Positions 8,107 to 11,236 of a DNA stretch of 11,236 nucleotides are shown piece after piece. Numbering within the stretch: position 1 is the stretch's first letter; every line of letters begins with the position of its first letter. The notes under the pieces are model-generated. The model saw only the letters and a program-made list of their open reading frames with translations. It was not told the DNA's origin and did no database searches. Location of the stretch: the NCBI GenBank assembly GCA_026389675.1, contig JAPLHJ010000210.1, forward strand, positions 1-11,236. The letters are read 5' to 3'. The translations under genes and the position numbers were made by a program. The DNA comes from Chloroflexota bacterium (GTDB lineage Bacteria; Chloroflexota; Dehalococcoidia; GIF9; UBA5629).

Positions 8107-8454
8107 GCTCATTACTATTACTGTTCATAAATCTTAGCTGAACGCAAACTCTATATAAAGGCATATCGCTTTAATCCATTTTATCGTATCCAGCCTACCG
8201 CTATGCATAATGTCCTACCCTCATACATACCTTAGCGGCGGCACAGCGGCACAAACTTGATTAATTATATGGACAGCGGTCCAGGAGACTGCGGGCCAGA
8301 ATTGTAACGGCACCTGCCCGATGCCCGTTTTGCCGATGGTGGGGCATTATGGACAGTTCCCGAACTCGTGTTTAAGGAAAAGAAGCTTATTCCAGCTTTG
8401 CAGCAACTCCTTATAGTATAAAATGAGTAAGTGGTAGTGCGAATCAAGGGGTAA

Positions 8455-8568
8455 GGTCAAGTTAATAATTCCAGGCTAAAATATTATGATTATCCTAGCG
8501 ATGGTAACCCCGACCCGTGCTATAAATGTTTTCGCTTAGAATTCATTGCCATGTGTTCTAAATGCTAA
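8455..8568 (+). pseudogene. Possible gene remnant with C-x2-C-x8-C-x2-C zinc-binding pattern
   Basis: This is an open frame of 37 codons between stops at 8452-8454 and 8566-8568. Its end contains CYKCFRLEFIAMCSKC, four cysteines in two CxxC pairs separated by eight residues, the spacing of a small zinc knuckle or ribbon. No ATG, GTG or TTG precedes the cysteines in frame, so it cannot be a complete gene as it stands. It could be the broken C-terminal end of a zinc-ribbon protein, or chance. I cannot name a family. Confidence 0.2.
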
Positions 8569-8637
8569 CTGATCACCCTGCTTCACCTTTTACATTCAGT
8601 ATCGCACGTTATATCTTCATCAAGGAGCGCTGATATT

Positions 8638-8703
8638 ATGCGCCATAAAAATGTAGCAACACCCGGCACAATGCTTGGCTTAGAATTGACACTATCTTTT
8701 TAA
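8638..8703 (+). CDS. Possible 21-residue small protein
   Basis: An ATG at 8638 follows AAGGAG (8622-8627) by ten bases, a good Shine-Dalgarno at slightly long spacing, and is open for 21 codons to TAA. The peptide starts MRHKNVATPG and ends LGLELTLSF; it has no motif I know. No upstream promoter is clear. It lies in the AT-rich spacer and may be chance; only the ribosome-binding sequence makes it worth listing. Confidence 0.15.
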   Translation: MRHKNVATPGTMLGLELTLSF

Positions 8704-8722
8704 AGAATGCTTAAGGAAAGGT

Positions 8723-8740
8723 AAAAATCTCTGAGATTTT
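8723..8740 (-). terminator. Rho-independent terminator for the phospholipase-like gene
   Basis: A perfect 7-base-pair inverted repeat (AAAATCT / AGATTTT) with a three-base loop lies seven bases beyond the stop codon of the minus-strand gene. Read on the minus strand, the stem runs into five Ts (8727-8723). The stem is AT-rich, so it may be weak. A shorter T run on the other strand could give some bidirectional activity against the plus-strand operon. Confidence 0.5.
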
Positions 8741-8746
8741 GTCGAC

Positions 8747-10573
8747 TCATTTTTGACCGGGAATATATTCAGGTGCGGCGAGATGTAATCTCAAGATGTA
8801 CTTACAGCCCCATTCTTCTTGACCTTCCTTTCGCACCTCTTCGAGGTCATTGGGAATATCACTTTTTACCGTGACGGTGGTTCGTTTGAAGTAAGGAGGT
8901 TGACCGTACGTTACTGTCATATTGTATGCCCCGGACTCCAAACATATTTTGTCAGTCCTAAATCCATTAGGCGTAGGAGGGTTGGTGGCAAAAGGTCCAT
9001 ATTGATTGCTATCATGGTTGAGTGCAACAGTGAAATTATATTCAATTCCTTCCCTGGGGCCAGTTACAACAACCATGCGGAAGCAATAATTCCCGGTGTC
9101 TTGGGGTGGTGACTGTAGCTTAACCGGATCCGACTGTACCACATACCCGCCGAAGTCATACCTCACTACGAATTTGGGATTTGCTCCCGGGGAATCGGGG
9201 GAAATATCCCGTGTAAATTCATTCAGCTTTTCATCGGATGTCGTGACCCTTACCGGTATAACCTGCTTGTCATTTACAATTATCTGTGCCCCGTTGCGAA
9301 CGGCCAGCCTGCCGTACTTTTGCCACTCATAGTTGGTCACTTCGTCCTGGCCCTGCGTCAGGACTGCATGCACCTGGTATCGGCCTGGCACCTTGGAATC
9401 TTGCGTGGCCTTCGCTTCCACACTAAAACGCGGCAGAAACCTCTCAAGCACCGCTTCAGCGGCCCTGACCGCTGTAGGCAGTAGTAGAGAACGCTGATCG
9501 GCAATTACCGCGGAGTCCAGAAAAAAGCCCGGATTCTTTGAAAGGCTCCACCTATACCACCAGGACGTACGCGCCATGCGTATTCTATGGTCGTCCACAT
9601 CGTACCAAACGTACCCATCCCGATCGGGAGTACGTCCTGCCATTGAAGGGCTTGGAAATGCCGGCCCGCCATTAGCCGTAACGGTACTTCCGGTAATTGG
9701 GATCGTGTCCTTAGAAAGGAAATTGGTGTTTGTCCAGTTCGCAATCTGGCGCATCATCTTGATGACGTCCTGGTTGTAGTTAATCGCGGTGGACCAACCT
9801 CCTGAGGCAGAGTAATACTTGAGCACATGTTCGGCCGTTGTACTGGTTTCGGCGGGGTCAGCATCACCCAGGCGTCCGCCCAAAAAGCTGGCGTGCCCGT
9901 CGTTACGAACGTGTGGAGGCAGTGTCAGGTCGGCAAACAGGTGCATTGTCTCACCAACAGCCCTCCATGCCTTCCCATAATTAACATTGGAGGCATCCGT
10001 GTCCGCAAGGGCTTGCTTGAAATATTCCTTGGCATCGTTCCAGGAGTATCGCTGCGGCAAAAAGTACTCGTCAACCCACCCTTTTTCCTGGTTTTCGGCC
10101 CATCCAATAAGGCTGATTTCCGGATTGCGTATGGTGCTGCTGACCCGCGTTCTCAGGAAATTCACAATCTGCTGCTGGTCGGTCAGCCACGGCCTGGGGT
10201 TATCAGGGGGATACGGGTTGTAGAAATGCCGCAGGGCCATGGGACCCTCGGGTTCATCCGCCGAAAAACCTCCCCAAGTTATCCAGTCACCGGCGAAATG
10301 CCGCTTCTTAACAGCGGGGGGAGCATGAAAGAGGTCAGTCGTATTTTCGGGGTCCCATGCCTCTCCCCAGCATTCAGCTCCGTTTAATGTGGCATTTATT
10401 AAAAACGGATCATTGTTTTTTAGGGTCTCGAATAGCTCCAGCGCTGAACGGTTGACCTGCGGGTGGACCGTCTGATTGTCCCAGGCTAATACATCAGAGG
10501 GAAAGCATACCACTAAAACTATTAGGACAGTCAATACATAGTGTACAACTCTTATAACCCGCCAATTTTCCAT
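8747..10573 (-). CDS. Secreted zinc-dependent phospholipase C / P1-nuclease-fold protein with beta-rich C-terminal region
   Basis: Predicted exported hydrolase of 608 residues. Residues 1-30 form a signal peptide (basic start, hydrophobic core, VLA cleavage site). Cleavage would leave Trp31 at the N terminus, as in Bacillus PLC and P1 nuclease where Trp1 binds zinc. Further ligand candidates are H37, D106 and H116 (in RHFYNP). The signature HLFADLTLPPHVRN gives H211, D215 and H221, with the same 4- and 6-residue spacing as H118, D122 and H128 of Bacillus cereus PLC. E248 fits E146, but the position of H142 seems to be Ser244. The catalytic domain ends near residue 385. Residues 390-608 look beta-rich, possibly two Ig-like domains, with three cysteines (C497, C544, C590). 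A strong GGAGGG lies six bases before the ATG. It follows the lipoprotein gene by 26 bases. Whether it cleaves phospholipid or nucleic acid cannot be told. Confidence 0.8.
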   Translation of the reverse strand: MENWRVIRVVHYVLTVLIVLVVCFPSDVLAWDNQTVHPQVNRSALELFETLKNNDPFLINATLNGAECWGEAWDPENTTDLFHAPPAVKKRHFAGDWITWGGFSADEPEGPMALRHFYNPYPPDNPRPWLTDQQQIVNFLRTRVSSTIRNPEISLIGWAENQEKGWVDEYFLPQRYSWNDAKEYFKQALADTDASNVNYGKAWRAVGETMHLFADLTLPPHVRNDGHASFLGGRLGDADPAETSTTAEHVLKYYSASGGWSTAINYNQDVIKMMRQIANWTNTNFLSKDTIPITGSTVTANGGPAFPSPSMAGRTPDRDGYVWYDVDDHRIRMARTSWWYRWSLSKNPGFFLDSAVIADQRSLLLPTAVRAAEAVLERFLPRFSVEAKATQDSKVPGRYQVHAVLTQGQDEVTNYEWQKYGRLAVRNGAQIIVNDKQVIPVRVTTSDEKLNEFTRDISPDSPGANPKFVVRYDFGGYVVQSDPVKLQSPPQDTGNYCFRMVVVTGPREGIEYNFTVALNHDSNQYGPFATNPPTPNGFRTDKICLESGAYNMTVTYGQPPYFKRTTVTVKSDIPNDLEEVRKEGQEEWGCKYILRLHLAAPEYIPGQK

Positions 10574-10599
10574 TCCGGTCCCTCCCTAAGCAGGAAAAA

Positions 10600-11079
10600 C
10601 TAATCTGTATCTGAATCGAGGTGCATATTATACAGCACAGAACCGGGGTAGACTTCCGGCACTTTGGCGTTACTCAGTGCTGTTGCCACTTTGGAAGCAT
10701 TTGGTGATGATAGGTCAAGGCCATCGCCGAGCTGCGCTTTCGTACTCTCGTCGAGTTCGTTCAACAGGCCATTTTTATCACCGGCGAGCATAGCTGTTGC
10801 TGCTCTTTTGATGACTTTGCCCGTTTCTTCCTTTATGGTCGCAATCTCGCTGTCGGTAAGCTTCGTAACGGTCTGGATTGCCGCAGTTGACCCCTTCAGG
10901 ACAGGCGAACTATCCTGTGTTCCCGGCTTCTTTGCGGGTATCATGGAGCTGATCTTGTTAAGCAAGGGTGCACAAACACATGAAAATCCACTCTGTTTAT
11001 TAGGAAGGCAGGCAATAGTGACAAAGCATACTGTGAGTACTGATATACCAATGAAGAAGTTCCATGTTGCTCGGGACAC
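10600..11079 (-). CDS. Small probable lipoprotein of unknown function
   Basis: I do not recognise the family. From the GTG at 11079 it has 159 residues: MSRATW, then a hydrophobic stretch ending VTIAC, a plausible lipobox with Cys24 as the lipidated residue, so membrane-anchored and outside the cytoplasm. A flexible Lys/Ser/Pro-rich linker follows, then a mostly helical part (roughly residues 70-115), then an acidic end, LDSDTD. I chose GTG 11079 over the GTG at 11103 because AGGAGG (11090-11085) sits five bases before it and the signal peptide then has normal length. Two more cysteines follow the lipobox (CVC, after SGFS). It is upstream of and probably co-transcribed with the phospholipase-like gene, so the two may act together at the cell surface; that is inference from position only. 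Confidence 0.65.
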   Translation of the reverse strand: MSRATWNFFIGISVLTVCFVTIACLPNKQSGFSCVCAPLLNKISSMIPAKKPGTQDSSPVLKGSTAAIQTVTKLTDSEIATIKEETGKVIKRAATAMLAGDKNGLLNELDESTKAQLGDGLDLSSPNASKVATALSNAKVPEVYPGSVLYNMHLDSDTD

Positions 11080-11084
11080 ACGCA

Positions 11085-11090
11085 CCTCCT
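11085..11090 (-). promoter_or_regulatory. Ribosome binding site that sets the GTG start of the lipoprotein
   Basis: The minus strand reads AGGAGG, a full-strength Shine-Dalgarno, five bases before GTG at 11079. It lies inside the reading frame if the upstream GTG at 11103 were used, so the shorter protein is the better call. Confidence 0.65.
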
Positions 11091-11122
11091 GTTTCAGGAC
11101 CACCGCTTCTTTGCCAAATTAC

Positions 11123-11152
11123 ATCATATCATGGGATCTGCAGCCGAAGCAA
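11123..11152 (-). promoter_or_regulatory. Candidate sigma-70-type promoter of the lipoprotein-phospholipase unit
   Basis: On the minus strand TTGCTT (11152-11147) and TATGAT (11128-11123) are separated by 18 bases. Transcription would start near 11115, giving a leader of about 36 bases before the GTG start and enclosing its Shine-Dalgarno. Each hexamer departs from consensus, the -35 in its last three positions (CTT for ACA) and the -10 in one. No other element is evident in the remaining bases to 11236. Confidence 0.4.
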
Positions 11153-11236
11153 TCCACATAATCGTGAGTAAAAAATATATATCCTGGCTGGTTGTTCAAA
11201 GTTACTTTTGTTACCGGCGATAAAAGACGGTAGTTA

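Larger units (their letters stand above)
8107..8746. other. 640-base AT-richer intergenic stretch between convergent genes
   Basis: No convincing gene is seen on either strand. The composition is AT-richer than the operon to its left. It holds a weak hairpin with arms TAAAG/CTTTA (8155-8172), a GGAC/GTCC hairpin (8270-8281), an ATGCCC/GGGCAT inverted repeat (8321-8347), a Cys-rich open fragment ending at 8568, a possible tiny ORF at 8638-8703 and the terminator hairpin at 8724-8740. The 10-mer GCTTAGAATT occurs twice (8534-8543 and 8678-8687). None of the three reading frames stays open for more than about 55 codons. It may be decayed coding DNA, an untranslated spacer, or contain an RNA I do not recognise. 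Confidence 0.5.

Noticed and set aside
8155..8172. TAAAG/CTTTA hairpin as terminator of the five-gene operon
   Set aside because: Only five AT-rich base pairs with an eight-base loop and no T run directly after it; too weak to call.
8265..8447. Minus-strand 60-codon open frame in the spacer
   Set aside because: It needs a TTG start with no Shine-Dalgarno and shows no motif; likely chance.
8686..8714. TTGACA as a -35 box in the spacer
   Set aside because: At 17 bases spacing the -10 would be GCTTAA, which is poor, and there is no gene downstream on that strand.
10664..11161. Plus-strand 165-codon open frame over the lipoprotein gene
   Set aside because: The minus-strand frame has a signal peptide, a lipobox and a strong Shine-Dalgarno; the plus frame has none of these.

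Overview
The window looks like ordinary bacterial chromosome, most probably from a Dehalococcoidia-like member of the Chloroflexota. That placement is an inference. It rests on a fused-type phosphoglucose/phosphomannose isomerase, a short-form S-adenosylhomocysteine hydrolase, and these genes lying beside metK and a phosphohexomutase. No marker gene such as rRNA is present to settle it.

Layout: (1) Bases 1-1443, minus strand, hold a diaminopimelate decarboxylase (lysA) cut by the window edge before its last residues. It carries an N-terminal extension of about 110 residues that I do not recognise. (2) Bases 1444-1574 are a divergent promoter region. (3) Bases 1575-8106, plus strand, form a tight five-gene array, almost certainly one operon: a two-domain kinase (aminoglycoside-phosphotransferase-like plus P-loop kinase), ahcY, metK, phosphomannomutase/phosphoglucomutase and bifunctional phosphoglucose/phosphomannose isomerase. 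Its gaps are a 4-base overlap, then 17, 12 and 3 bases. (4) Bases 8107-8746 are a visibly AT-richer stretch of about 640 bases without a convincing gene. It holds a weak hairpin, a Cys-rich reading-frame fragment, a possible 21-codon ORF and a terminator for the convergent gene. (5) Bases 11079-8747, minus strand, form a two-gene unit: a small probable lipoprotein, then a secreted zinc-dependent phospholipase C/P1-nuclease-fold protein with a beta-rich C-terminal half. A promoter candidate lies at about 11123-11152.

How the genes fit together: MetK makes S-adenosylmethionine, and AhcY removes the S-adenosylhomocysteine left after methylation. The phosphohexomutase and isomerase together link fructose-6-P, glucose-6-P and mannose-6-P to the sugar-1-phosphates used for nucleotide sugars. 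The kinase at the head of the operon has no assigned substrate, and its translational coupling to ahcY is the main clue to its job. The lipoprotein/phospholipase pair is an independent exported module.

I see no mobile element, CRISPR array, tRNA or rRNA. The observations most worth following up are the lysA extension, the kinase-ahcY coupling, the likely leaderless start of the operon, and a metal-ligand substitution in the phospholipase-like protein.
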